Source of the DNA: Eubacteriales bacterium
GTDB taxonomy: Bacteria > Bacillota > Clostridia > Lachnospirales > Lachnospiraceae
Length of the DNA: 64,000 nt
Assembly: GCA_030524745.1 (NCBI GenBank)
Contig: JAUNGC010000006.1
Span: 1 to 64,000 of the forward strand
Reading direction: 5' to 3'
Shown: piece by piece, positions 25,329 through 33,863 of the stretch
Numbering within the stretch: the first letter of the stretch is position 1
How the letters are laid out: every line of letters begins with the position of its first letter
Position numbers and translations under genes: made by a program
The notes under the pieces: generated by a model
The model's database searches: none
Seen by the model: the letters and a program-made list of their open reading frames with translations, nothing else
Told to the model about the DNA's origin: nothing

Positions 25329-26483
25329 ATGAGAACCGATCATCATATGCGCGGGAGAAAACTGCTGTTTTGCAGCCTGCTTTTGGCTATGGGTTTTCTT
25401 ACGGTCAAAATGCCGGCGTTGGCAGCAGGATTTTTAATGACGCCGTCGCCGGAAGAAGCCTTCGGGGATTCGGATACGAACGGGCGGCTGGTGCGGTATG
25501 AGTATGAAAGATACCGGCAGCGTCTGGACAGTATCGATACAAGAAGCGAAATTGAAGAGAATGGTTTTGTCGTCATGGAAGAGCAGGTATTTCCGGTTAT
25601 TCTGGAAAACTTCGGGGAAGTATTTTTCGTGCCTGCGCTGGATGACAGATATCACCGGCTGGCGCTTTTCTTCACCGACGCGGATGAAAAAGTCGTATAC
25701 AAAACGGATCAGTTGGAAGCGAATTTTATGAACCGGGGGCAGATTACGCAGCCCGTCCGGGAAATTGCGGCGGTTTCTTTTCAGGATTTAAACGGGGATG
25801 GGATGACGGACATTGAACTGATCGCCGCCTGCGTCAATGATACCGGTTCCTATGCCAATAAACGCTATCAGATCGGCGACGTATTGTTTGGAAGTGAAAA
25901 GGGATTTTTCCGGGACTGGAGAATTTCCGATAAGATCAACCGTTTTGGAATGAATAAGAGCATTGACTGTATCACTGCTTATGTGCGGGACCAAAAATCG
26001 ACGGAATATTTATATACGGCGACGACGCTGGAAGAACTGCAGCAGAACGGTTTTGCGATCATACCGGAGCAAAGCTATACCAGAGAATTTGAAAAAATGG
26101 GAAAACTGCTGGTGGCGCCGGGCAGCGCCCTGATTGCAGATTTCGAAGTGTTCATGATCTATCTGGCAGACGGGCAGGGAAATATTGTCTGGAGTTTTCA
26201 GCCGATGGGGGATCATGATAACCTGTATGCGCTCAGAGGAATCAACTGCCGGGATATCGACGGAGACGGTTTAAAGGATATCATAGTGCTGGCGCGTTAT
26301 AGCGACGCGCTGGATGCCGGGGAACAGCAGATCGTGAGCGATTACGCGATTTACTATCAGCGGACAGGCGGATTTTCCGAAGACGAAGAATTTAAAAAGC
26401 GGTTTGTGTGCGATGAGAATACGAAGATGGAAGATCTTGTGAAAGCGGCCCGGGCTTACTGGGGATGGCAGGCGGAGGAGTGA
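25329..26483 (+). CDS. Secreted protein with Ca-binding VCBS/FG-GAP-like repeats
   Basis: A 384-residue exported protein. A signal peptide spans about residues 1-33 (MRGRKLLFCSLLLAMGFL then PALAAG). Two calcium-loop motifs of the VCBS/FG-GAP type are clear: DLNGDGMTDIE (about 156-166) and DIDGDGLKDI (about 312-321), in a beta-rich context. No catalytic motif is evident. It starts an operon with a response regulator (5-base gap), a histidine kinase and a further membrane-anchored protein, so it may act as the extracellular sensing or output partner of that system. The precise function is unknown. Confidence 0.65.
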   Translation: MRTDHHMRGRKLLFCSLLLAMGFLTVKMPALAAGFLMTPSPEEAFGDSDTNGRLVRYEYERYRQRLDSIDTRSEIEENGFVVMEEQVFPVILENFGEVFFVPALDDRYHRLALFFTDADEKVVYKTDQLEANFMNRGQITQPVREIAAVSFQDLNGDGMTDIELIAACVNDTGSYANKRYQIGDVLFGSEKGFFRDWRISDKINRFGMNKSIDCITAYVRDQKSTEYLYTATTLEELQQNGFAIIPEQSYTREFEKMGKLLVAPGSALIADFEVFMIYLADGQGNIVWSFQPMGDHDNLYALRGINCRDIDGDGLKDIIVLARYSDALDAGEQQIVSDYAIYYQRTGGFSEDEEFKKRFVCDENTKMEDLVKAARAYWGWQAEE

Positions 26484-26487
26484 CGTT

Positions 26488-27147
26488 ATGATAAAGATTT
26501 TGATTGTGGACGATGAAAAACCGATCTGTGATTTGATCGATTTGAACTTATCGGCGGCGGGATATTCCTGCGCGGCGGTGCAGGACGGTCTGGAGGCAAT
26601 CAATCTGATTGAAAAAGAAACTTTTGATCTGATCCTTTTGGATATCATGCTGCCGGGAGCGAGCGGGTATGATATCATGGAGTATATTCGTCCTCTGTCA
26701 GTTCCGGTTATTTTTATTACCGCGAAGCATGAGGTCCGGGACCGGGTGAAAGGATTGAAGCTGGGCGCGGACGATTATCTGGTAAAGCCCTTTGACGTGG
26801 TAGAGCTGACCGCCAGAGTGGAAGCCGTGCTGCGCCGGTATAACAAGGCGAATCAGATTCTGACCGCAGGAGACGTTTCGGTGGATCTGGAGGCGCGCAG
26901 GGTGACGAAGGCCGGGCGTCCTGTGGCGTTGACGAATAAGGAGTTTGGCCTGCTGGTCCTTTTTATGCAGAATAAAAATATCGCCCTGTTTCGGGAAACT
27001 CTGTATGAAAAGGTATGGGAAGAAGAATATTTCGGAGACAGCAGGACGCTGGATCTGCATGTACAAAGACTGAGAAAAAAGCTTGGCTGGGAGCGAAAGC
27101 TGGCAGCGGTGTATAAAGTGGGATATCGTTTAGAGGAGCCGAAATGA
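26488..27147 (+). CDS. OmpR/PhoB-family response regulator
   Basis: A 219-residue response regulator. The receiver domain (1-115) has the acidic pair VDDEK, the phospho-acceptor Asp in LILLDIMLPG, a Thr in FITAKHE and Lys in LVKPFD. The C-terminal winged helix (about 125-218) is of the OmpR/PhoB type (ALTNKEFGLLVLFMQN, DSRTLDLHVQRLRKKLG). It overlaps the kinase gene by 4 bases. Regulators of this class bind tandem repeats spaced 11 bp; exactly such an array lies at the 3' end of this operon (29429-29493), a likely target. Confidence 0.93.
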   Translation: MIKILIVDDEKPICDLIDLNLSAAGYSCAAVQDGLEAINLIEKETFDLILLDIMLPGASGYDIMEYIRPLSVPVIFITAKHEVRDRVKGLKLGADDYLVKPFDVVELTARVEAVLRRYNKANQILTAGDVSVDLEARRVTKAGRPVALTNKEFGLLVLFMQNKNIALFRETLYEKVWEEEYFGDSRTLDLHVQRLRKKLGWERKLAAVYKVGYRLEEPK

Positions 27148-28604
27148 AATTTTCCTTAAAGCTTTTATTGTGTACGATGATGGTGCTGGCGACTGCGCTG
27201 GGATTTTCCGGTTATTACTTTGTGAACTATGTATTTGAAACTTCGATTGCGAGGGAGGCGCAGCAGGCGCTGGACGACGACAGTATTCTGCGGTTTGCCT
27301 TTGAAACGGCAGCTTTAAACGTGCCGGCCAAATATGACATGCTGCAGGATCAGACTGTGGAACAGATCGCTTCCAATCTGGAAACGGGAGGTCAGAATAC
27401 GAGGCGCATGCTGCGGCTTTGCGATGAGCAGAAGAACGTACTTTATATGAGCGATGGATTCGTCGCGGACGACGGTCTTTTGGTACAGACGGATGAAAGC
27501 ACAAGAACCTGGCAGGTGGTGAGACTGGATAACAGATTTTACATCCGGACCGGGAGCACGGTCAATGCGCTGAACCGGGTTTTGTATCTGGAAACGATGC
27601 GTAACGTGTCGGAGGTATTTGAAGAGAGGGAACTGGGATTTAAAGTTTACCGCCGGGTGACGATTCTCATGCTGTTTCTGGGCGCGCTCATCATGCACTT
27701 TATCTCGTCCTGGCTGACCAGACCGATCAGACAACTCACAAAAGCGACAAAGCATATGGCGGCCGGAGAATATGACTATCGTGCCAGAAAGGTCAGCAAT
27801 GATGAATTGGGACAGTTGACGAAGGATTTTAACCGGATGGCGGAAGCGCTGGAAAACAATATGAATGAACTGGAGGCCCAGATTCAGGACAGGGAGGACT
27901 TTGTGGCCGCCTTTGCGCATGAACTGAAAACGCCCCTGACTTCCATCATCGGTTATGCGGATATGCTGCGTTCCCGCAAGCTGGATGAGGAAAAGAGTTT
28001 TTTATCTGCAAATTATATTTATACGGAAGGAAAGCGCCTGGAGGCGATGTCTTTGCGCCTTTTGGAAATCATTGTGACGAAGCGGCAGAAGATAGAAATG
28101 CAATTGATTTCCACGGATTCCCTGTTCGATTATCTGCAGAATATGTTTGCCGGAGAAAGGGAGATGGACTTTTGCTTTTCCCGGGAAAAGGCGAAGGTGT
28201 GGGCAGAGCCGAATCTGATTAAGACGGTTCTGGTAAATCTGGTGGATAACGCCTGTAAGGCTTCGGAGGCAGGGGGGAAGATCGAAGTCTGCGGAAGCTG
28301 TACGGAAAACGGTTACCGGTTTGACGTGCGGGATTATGGAATCGGAATCGATAATAAGGAACTCAAAAATATCACGAAGGCCTTTTACATGGTGGATAAA
28401 TCCCGTTCAAGGAGCAAAAACGGGGCGGGGCTGGGATTGGCGCTGTGCGTGGAAATTTTATATTTACATAAAAGCCGGCTGAAAATAGCCAGCGAACCGG
28501 GAAAAGGATCCCGTTTCAGCTTTGTTTTGCCGATGGAGATTAAACAACAGGAAAATGCGGCGGACGGGACCGCGCAGGAGACGAAAGCAGGAGGGCTGAT
28601 ATGA
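27144..28604 (+). CDS. HAMP-domain sensor histidine kinase
   Basis: A 486-residue membrane kinase. Two membrane segments (about 5-28 and 172-192) enclose an extracytoplasmic sensor of about 140 residues. A HAMP domain follows (TRPIRQLTKATKHMAAGEYDYRA), then the H-box with the phosphorylated His (FAHELKTPLTSIIGYADML), the N-box (LVNLVDNACKAS), and the G-boxes (DYGIGIDN, GAGLGLALC). Its ATG overlaps the regulator stop, and its own stop overlaps the next gene, so the three proteins are made together. The signal is unknown. Confidence 0.93.
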   Translation: MKFSLKLLLCTMMVLATALGFSGYYFVNYVFETSIAREAQQALDDDSILRFAFETAALNVPAKYDMLQDQTVEQIASNLETGGQNTRRMLRLCDEQKNVLYMSDGFVADDGLLVQTDESTRTWQVVRLDNRFYIRTGSTVNALNRVLYLETMRNVSEVFEERELGFKVYRRVTILMLFLGALIMHFISSWLTRPIRQLTKATKHMAAGEYDYRARKVSNDELGQLTKDFNRMAEALENNMNELEAQIQDREDFVAAFAHELKTPLTSIIGYADMLRSRKLDEEKSFLSANYIYTEGKRLEAMSLRLLEIIVTKRQKIEMQLISTDSLFDYLQNMFAGEREMDFCFSREKAKVWAEPNLIKTVLVNLVDNACKASEAGGKIEVCGSCTENGYRFDVRDYGIGIDNKELKNITKAFYMVDKSRSRSKNGAGLGLALCVEILYLHKSRLKIASEPGKGSRFSFVLPMEIKQQENAADGTAQETKAGGLI

Positions 28605-29431
28605 ACCGATCCATGAAAAATATTGCGCTTTTGTTATGCGCCGTGCTTCTCTGCGCGTTTTCCATCTGGGGGCCGGAGACGCTTGCCCGGTACCGGGATA
28701 AAAAGGTGTTTGATGAGATTCATGAACAGGCGGTGGAGGAAGAGGGAGCGGGATACCGATATACGCTCAGCAGCAATGAGCGGCTATATATTTTATCGGA
28801 ATGTTTAAACCGGCAGACACAGCCGGAGAGCGAACAAAACGCCCTGATCCGCAGCGGCGGCAATGATCTGAATTACCAGGATCTGGGCGGCGCATACGCC
28901 TTTGTAGTGAACTATAAAGGACCGTCCGGAAAGGAAATTACGGATGAAGAAATTTATGAGACATGCAACAGGGGGATTCAAACCTTAATAGAACAGGGAA
29001 TACTCCCGGATACAGTGAAGAATGTGGAGGCTTCGGCCTATGAAGCGGTTCTGTATTCGGCCATCGATGTGCTGGAGCCCCGGAACAATGTGGCGGTATG
29101 GAAGGTGAGTTTGTCGGACAGCCAGAAAAACGCCGATAAATCCAACCGGCTGATCGACGCCTATATTGATGCGGATAACGGGAGAATTTATGAATTTTAT
29201 GTCAGAACTCAGCTTGACTGGACGCAGATAGATCCGGATGCAGTTGTGGAGGCATGGAGGACATATATGCGCCTGGAGGCGCCGGCCGATTATGAATCCG
29301 ACAATCCGCTGCTGGAAACGACGCCCTATTTTAAAAAATACGTTTTTGAGGGGATGGACGGCGCGAATACCGTTGTCACAGTTGGCTTTTATGAAGGGAT
29401 CAACGAACTCTTTTTAAAAATTTCAAAATGA
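28601..29431 (+). CDS. Membrane-anchored protein of the two-component operon
   Basis: A 276-residue protein with an N-terminal membrane anchor or signal peptide (residues 7-27, IALLLCAVLLCAFSIWG) and an extracytoplasmic region with no recognised domain. Residues 190-210 (LIDAYIDADNGRIYEFYVRT) and a few similar stretches look like a PepSY-type beta-sheet fold, which is tentative. It overlaps the kinase gene by 4 bases and is the last gene of the operon, so it may modulate the kinase. The first copy of the 11-bp repeat array overlaps its stop codon. Confidence 0.65.
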   Translation: MNRSMKNIALLLCAVLLCAFSIWGPETLARYRDKKVFDEIHEQAVEEEGAGYRYTLSSNERLYILSECLNRQTQPESEQNALIRSGGNDLNYQDLGGAYAFVVNYKGPSGKEITDEEIYETCNRGIQTLIEQGILPDTVKNVEASAYEAVLYSAIDVLEPRNNVAVWKVSLSDSQKNADKSNRLIDAYIDADNGRIYEFYVRTQLDWTQIDPDAVVEAWRTYMRLEAPADYESDNPLLETTPYFKKYVFEGMDGANTVVTVGFYEGINELFLKISK

Positions 29432-29493
29432 TGCAACTTTGATGCAAAAATGATACAGATTTGATTCGAAAATGATGATATTCTGATGCAGTG
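29429..29493. promoter_or_regulatory. Six tandem 11-bp repeats, probable response-regulator binding array
   Basis: TGAT begins exactly every 11 bases at 29429, 29440, 29451, 29462, 29473 and 29484, in units such as TGATGCAACTT and TGATACAGATT (core TGATgCA). One helical turn per unit is the geometry used by OmpR/PhoB-family dimers on direct repeats. It sits between the two-component operon and the amidase-deacetylase gene. Confidence 0.65.
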
Positions 29494-29495
29494 TC

Positions 29496-29536
29496 CGCGT
29501 AATCTGATAGCAGGTGATCAGGTTACGCGTTTTTTT
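29496..29536 (+). terminator. Strong intrinsic terminator or attenuator
   Basis: CGCGTAATCTGAT (29496-29508) pairs with ATCAGGTTACGCG (29517-29529), followed by seven T (29530-29536). It ends the two-component operon. Only 15 bases separate it from the next start codon, so any transcript that begins in the repeat array must pass it, as in attenuation. Confidence 0.85.
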
Positions 29537-29551
29537 ATCAGGAGTCTCATT

Positions 29552-31012
29552 ATGTGCAGAAGAAAAAACAGGAAAAGAAAAAGGACGGGAGGATTGGTCT
29601 GTGCGCTGGCGGTTTTGGCGGCGACAGGCGTTTTTTCTCTGTACATGGCGGCCATTGCGCTGGCGGCGCCTCAAAACCCGGCGGCAGAAGCGGCGGCCCG
29701 GAAGACGGAGCCGGAGGAAACGGCGGAGATCGTGGAAACAGCGGAGGAAGACGCAAAAAACGGGACCGTGCCGGATGCGGGAGAAGAAAATGCGGCAATA
29801 CCGGATGCGGAAGAAGAAAACATAGCAATACCGGATGCGGAAGAAAGCGCAGGAAGAAATCCGGAGGAGCCTCTTGTCGTGGTGGACGCCGGACACGGCG
29901 GAATCGACGAGGGCTGTTCTTCCGGCGGCGTGCTGGAGAAGGACGTCAATTTGCAGATTGCGCTGCTTGTACGGGAAGAACTGGAAAATATGGGTTTTCG
30001 CGTCGTTATGACAAGGGATAGCGATACATACCTGCCAAAGGAAGCGCGGGCGGAGATGGCCAATCTGTATATGGCGGACGCTTATATCAGCATTCATCAG
30101 AACAGCTATGAGGATGTGAGCGCAAAGGGAGTGGAGACCTGGTATGACGAAACGGACGGGGAAAGAGACAATAAAAGGCTGGCGCAGCTCGTGCACCGGT
30201 ACGTGCTTAAAAATACACAGGCGCAGGAGAGGGAACTGAAAGGGGACGCGCAATTATGCGTGACCGGACAGACAATTATGCCGGCCTGTCTGATCGAAAC
30301 GGGATTTCTTTCCAATGATGCAGAGAGAGGGCTTTTAACTTCGGAGGAATATCAGAAACAAATCGCGCGGGGAATCGCAGAAGGAATTGAACTTTTCTTC
30401 CGGCCCAAAACCATGTATCTGACCTTTGACGACGGCCCGTCTACGGAGCAGACCAACGCGGTTCTGGACATCTTAAAGGCACGGAATATAAAGGCGACTT
30501 TTTTTGTGGTAGGGGAAAATGTCCGTAAAAATCCTGAAACTGCCAGAAGGATTGCGCAGGAAGGGCATACGATCGGTATACACTGTAACAGTCATGACTA
30601 TGAAGAAATCTATGCAAGCGCGGACAGTTATTTGCAGGACTTTGAGGAAGCGCGGCAGACGGTTCTGGAAGTGACCGGCGTGGACGCGAAGCTTTTCCGC
30701 TTCCCGGGCGGCAGCGTCAACGCTTATAACGAAAAGGTCCGGAAACAGATCGTGGAAGAAATGACGAAAAACGGATATATTTACTTCGACTGGAACGCCA
30801 GTCTGGAAGATGCGGTGAAAAAGTCCACGCCGGAAGAATTGATCGCCAATGCGGTGGAATCCACGCTGGGGCGCAAAAAAGTGGTGATGCTGGCGCATGA
30901 TGTGGCGCCCAACACGGCCCTTTGCCTGGAAGAACTGCTGGAACAGTTTCCCGAATATGAGATGAAGCCGCTCACGGAGTACATAGATCCCATACAGTTT
31001 CACATGCCCTGA
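29552..31012 (+). CDS. N-acetylmuramoyl-L-alanine amidase fused to polysaccharide deacetylase
   Basis: A 486-residue two-enzyme protein. A basic N-terminus and membrane segment (about 14-38) precede an acidic, repeated linker (PDAEEENIAIPDAEES). Residues 110-290 are an Amidase_3 domain: VVDAGHGGIDEG with zinc His, SIHQNSYE, and IETGFLSND. Residues 297-486 are a NodB-type deacetylase: LTFDDGPST, the metal-binding HCNSHDY, FRFPGGS and MLAHDV. It would cut the stem peptide from MurNAc and deacetylate glycan at the cell surface. AGGAG lies 7 bases before ATG 29552; an ATG at 29486 falls inside the repeat array and is rejected. Confidence 0.88.
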   Translation: MCRRKNRKRKRTGGLVCALAVLAATGVFSLYMAAIALAAPQNPAAEAAARKTEPEETAEIVETAEEDAKNGTVPDAGEENAAIPDAEEENIAIPDAEESAGRNPEEPLVVVDAGHGGIDEGCSSGGVLEKDVNLQIALLVREELENMGFRVVMTRDSDTYLPKEARAEMANLYMADAYISIHQNSYEDVSAKGVETWYDETDGERDNKRLAQLVHRYVLKNTQAQERELKGDAQLCVTGQTIMPACLIETGFLSNDAERGLLTSEEYQKQIARGIAEGIELFFRPKTMYLTFDDGPSTEQTNAVLDILKARNIKATFFVVGENVRKNPETARRIAQEGHTIGIHCNSHDYEEIYASADSYLQDFEEARQTVLEVTGVDAKLFRFPGGSVNAYNEKVRKQIVEEMTKNGYIYFDWNASLEDAVKKSTPEELIANAVESTLGRKKVVMLAHDVAPNTALCLEELLEQFPEYEMKPLTEYIDPIQFHMP

Positions 31013-31043
31013 CAGCCGCCGGAGACGATCCTGCGGCTGTTTT
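31013..31043 (+). terminator. Terminator after the amidase-deacetylase gene
   Basis: CAGCCGC (31013-31019) pairs with GCGGCTG (31033-31039), followed by TTTT. It begins directly after the stop codon. Confidence 0.7.
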
Positions 31044-31138
31044 GCAACGCATGCGGATAGATACGGTATTTTATGAAATCTTTCCGAATTTAGCAGATTC
31101 TTAACAGAAAAAAGCCGCAGAAAGCGCATAAAGTATGT

Positions 31139-31144
31139 TATACT
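31139..31144 (+). promoter_or_regulatory. Extended -10 element before the DUF1538 gene
   Basis: TATACT is preceded by TGT (extended -10), about 75 bases upstream of the DUF1538 start. No good -35 is present, as is common for extended -10 promoters. Confidence 0.45.
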
Positions 31145-31219
31145 GAAATACATAAAAGAGGAAAAGATGCGTAACGGACAATTGAAAGAGTTGACGAAGG
31201 AAAGGAATTTGGTGAGAGT

Positions 31220-32755
31220 TTGGGTATTAAGAAGAAGCTGAAAGAGAAATGGATGGAAGCCCTTCAGGCCGTGCTGCCGATTATCGGCATCGTACTGGTG
31301 CTGTGTTTTACCATAGCGCCGATATCGCCCAGCATTTTGCTCAGTTTTCTGATGGGCGCGGTTCTGATTCTGGTGGGTATGATGTTTTTTACGCTGGGAG
31401 CCGAGATTTCCATGACCCCTATGGGAGAGCGGGTGGGAAGCTGCCTGACGAAGAGCCGGAACCTGGGCCTTATCATTTTTCTGGGATTTCTGTTGGGATT
31501 CATTGTGACGATTTCAGAACCGGATCTTCAGGTTCTTGCGGGGCAGGTGCCGGCAGTTCCCAATATGGTATTGATTTTATCAGTGGCATGCGGGGTGGGC
31601 GCATTTTTAGTCATTGCGCTTTTGCGTATGCTGTTTTCCATTCCGCTTCCCCCGCTTCTGGTAGTGTTTTATATTATTGTTTTTATTCTGGCAGTTTTCG
31701 TCCCGAAGGATTTTCTGAGCATCGCCTTTGATTCCGGCGGCGTGACGACAGGCCCGATGACGGTTCCGTTTATTATGGCGCTGGGCGTCGGCGTTTCCGC
31801 AATCCGCAGCGACCGTCACGCGGCGGACGACAGTTTCGGTCTGGTTGCGCTTTGTTCCATCGGACCGATTTTGGCCGTAATGATTCTTGGCATGATTTAT
31901 AATCCGCAGGAGAGCGTATACGTGGCGGCAGTGATTCCGGAGGTGGATAATTCCAGGCAGCTTTGGCAGTTGTTTGTGGTGGAGATCCCGACTTATATGA
32001 AAGAAATTATGGTGTCTCTGCTTCCGATTTTTCTGTTTTTTATGATTTTTCAGGTGTTAATGCTGAAGCTTTCCAAAAGAAAGCTGATAAAGATTCTGGT
32101 AGGTCTTGTATATACATATGTGGGGCTGGTGTTGTTTCTGACCGGCGCAAACGTTGGATTTATGCCCGCAGGAAATTATCTGGGACAGGTATTGGCGGGA
32201 AGAAATCATCCCGAAATTATGATACCGATCGCCATGCTGATCGGATATTTCATCGTAAAGGCGGAGCCTGCGGTTTACGTGCTCAATAAACAGGTAGAAG
32301 AAATCACGGACGGCGCAATTTCGGCGAAGGCGATGGGAACGGGACTTTCCATCGGCGTATCCGTTTCTCTTGGACTTGCCATGGTGCGGGTGCTGACAGG
32401 AATATCGATTCTCTGGTTTCTGGTTCCGGGCTATGCGGTTGCGCTGGGAATATCTTTCTTTGTACCCAAAATTTATACGGCGATCGCTTTTGACTCCGGC
32501 GGCGTGGCGTCCGGTCCGATGACTGCGGCTTTTTTGCTGCCTCTCGCCCAGGGAGCCTGCAGCGCGCTTGGCGGAAACATTGTGACGGATGCTTTCGGCG
32601 TGGTGGCAATGGTGGCGATGACGCCCCTTATTACCATACAGGTCATGGGGCTGGCGTCGAGAGTTGCCGGAAGCCGCAGGAAGAAAGCGGTCGGCGTGCA
32701 GATTCCTGTTATGGCTTTTGATATGCTGGAAGAGGACGCGATTATTGAACTGTAG
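31220..32755 (+). CDS. DUF1538 integral membrane protein
   Basis: A 511-residue polytopic protein with about 12-14 membrane helices. Two copies of the DUF1538 module are visible by the repeated motif FDSGGVTTGPMTVPF (about 172) and FDSGGVASGPMTAAF (about 427), so it is an internally duplicated carrier-like fold. The substrate is unknown. The frame opens with TTG at 31220 after GGTGAG; an ATG at 31253 is an alternative. It is followed by a PII-like protein, as in many Clostridia, which suggests signal-controlled transport. Confidence 0.85.
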   Translation: MGIKKKLKEKWMEALQAVLPIIGIVLVLCFTIAPISPSILLSFLMGAVLILVGMMFFTLGAEISMTPMGERVGSCLTKSRNLGLIIFLGFLLGFIVTISEPDLQVLAGQVPAVPNMVLILSVACGVGAFLVIALLRMLFSIPLPPLLVVFYIIVFILAVFVPKDFLSIAFDSGGVTTGPMTVPFIMALGVGVSAIRSDRHAADDSFGLVALCSIGPILAVMILGMIYNPQESVYVAAVIPEVDNSRQLWQLFVVEIPTYMKEIMVSLLPIFLFFMIFQVLMLKLSKRKLIKILVGLVYTYVGLVLFLTGANVGFMPAGNYLGQVLAGRNHPEIMIPIAMLIGYFIVKAEPAVYVLNKQVEEITDGAISAKAMGTGLSIGVSVSLGLAMVRVLTGISILWFLVPGYAVALGISFFVPKIYTAIAFDSGGVASGPMTAAFLLPLAQGACSALGGNIVTDAFGVVAMVAMTPLITIQVMGLASRVAGSRRKKAVGVQIPVMAFDMLEEDAIIEL

Positions 32756-32811
32756 CGGCTGTTTGGAATGGCCCGAACGGTTGCGGGCGGTAAACGGAAG
32801 GTGAGACTTTT

Positions 32812-33510
32812 ATGAGTGAATTATATATGATGGCAACGATCAGCGACCGGAATCAGACCCGGCGGTTTCTGGCGTTTTATAAAGAGTACGGCGTCACGGT
32901 GACGCTGCTGACCTTCGGCCGGGGAACGGCGGCATCCGAGGTGTTGGATTCCTTCGGCCTGGAGGCTGCGGAGAAGGCGGTTCTTTTCGCATTTGTGACG
33001 GACACGGAGTGGAAAAAGATTAAAAGCGGACTGCAGAAACAGATGAAAATTGACATTCCGGGCAGCGGTATCGCGTTTGTCGTGCCCATGAGCAGTATCG
33101 GCGGTAAAAAACAGCTTCAGTTTCTCACAGAAGGACGGGATTTTGAAAAAGGAGAGGAGAGCACATTGAAGGACACGAATTATGAACTCCTTGTGGTGGT
33201 TGCCAATCAGGGATATACGGAAATGATCATGGATGCGGCAAGAGCGGCGAAGGCGCCGGGCGGTACGGTGATTCATGCAAAGGGCACCGGAGCGGAGAAG
33301 GCGGAGAAGTTTCTGGGCGTATCGCTGGCGACAGAAAAAGAAATGATTTTTATGGTGGCGAAGCGGGAAGGCAAGAATGCGATCATGAAGGCGATCATGG
33401 AGAAAGCCGGAATGGAAAGCAAGGCAAAAGCCATTGTCTTTTCGCTGCCGGTTACGGAAACGGCGGGTATGCGGTTGATTGAAGAGACGGAAGAGGATTG
33501 GAAGCCGTAG
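32812..33510 (+). CDS. Tandem PII-like regulatory protein
   Basis: A 232-residue protein with two PII-like ferredoxin-fold halves (about 1-105 and 120-222). Each shows the beta-alpha-beta pattern (LLTFGRGTAAS and GGTVIHAKGTGAEK are the T-loop-side Gly-rich turns). PII-type proteins sense nucleotides or small metabolites and bind membrane transporters. It lies 56 bases after the DUF1538 gene and most probably regulates it. The second half is closer to the P-II consensus. No Tyr uridylylation site is evident. Confidence 0.75.
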   Translation: MSELYMMATISDRNQTRRFLAFYKEYGVTVTLLTFGRGTAASEVLDSFGLEAAEKAVLFAFVTDTEWKKIKSGLQKQMKIDIPGSGIAFVVPMSSIGGKKQLQFLTEGRDFEKGEESTLKDTNYELLVVVANQGYTEMIMDAARAAKAPGGTVIHAKGTGAEKAEKFLGVSLATEKEMIFMVAKREGKNAIMKAIMEKAGMESKAKAIVFSLPVTETAGMRLIEETEEDWKP

Positions 33511-33573
33511 TTGTCCGAGGGGGGATAGCCTGGGACTACAAAATATGACTGTGTATTTCCGGCAGGCTGGACA

Positions 33574-33857
33574 GTGGAAATCTTGATGGAACGTCATCAT
33601 TTGCACCCCTTGGATATTCAAATAAAATTTACACCTTTATTGAGTTCTAAAGTGTCAAAAGAACAAAATGGCACTTTGGAAGAAAAAATATTATTGACGA
33701 TAAAGAAAAATCCTTATGTAACGCAGCAACAGATTGCGCTGGAGATTGACTGCTCTGAAACGAAAAGTAAGTAAAACGCCTTATGAAAGCAATGCAGGAA
33801 AAGGGAGTTATTGAATGCATCAGCGGTTGAAAATCAGGGCAATGGATTAAAAAATAG
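33574..33857 (+). pseudogene. Broken winged-helix C-terminus of a RecG-like ATP-binding regulator
   Basis: Frame 1 reads EEKILLTIKKNPYVTQQQIA and LEIDCSETKSK then stop. Shifted, the DNA continues RLMKAMQEKGVIECISG, an in-frame stop, then KSGQWIKK and stop. Together this is the winged-helix tail typical of AlbA_2/RecG-C-like regulators, here with one frameshift and one nonsense change and without the ATP-binding body. It is therefore a decayed fragment. Confidence 0.6.
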
Positions 33858-33863
33858 AGTTTG

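Noticed and set aside
29486-29551. Earlier start for the amidase-deacetylase
   Set aside because: It would translate the last repeat unit and the terminator stem, and AGGAG lies before 29552.
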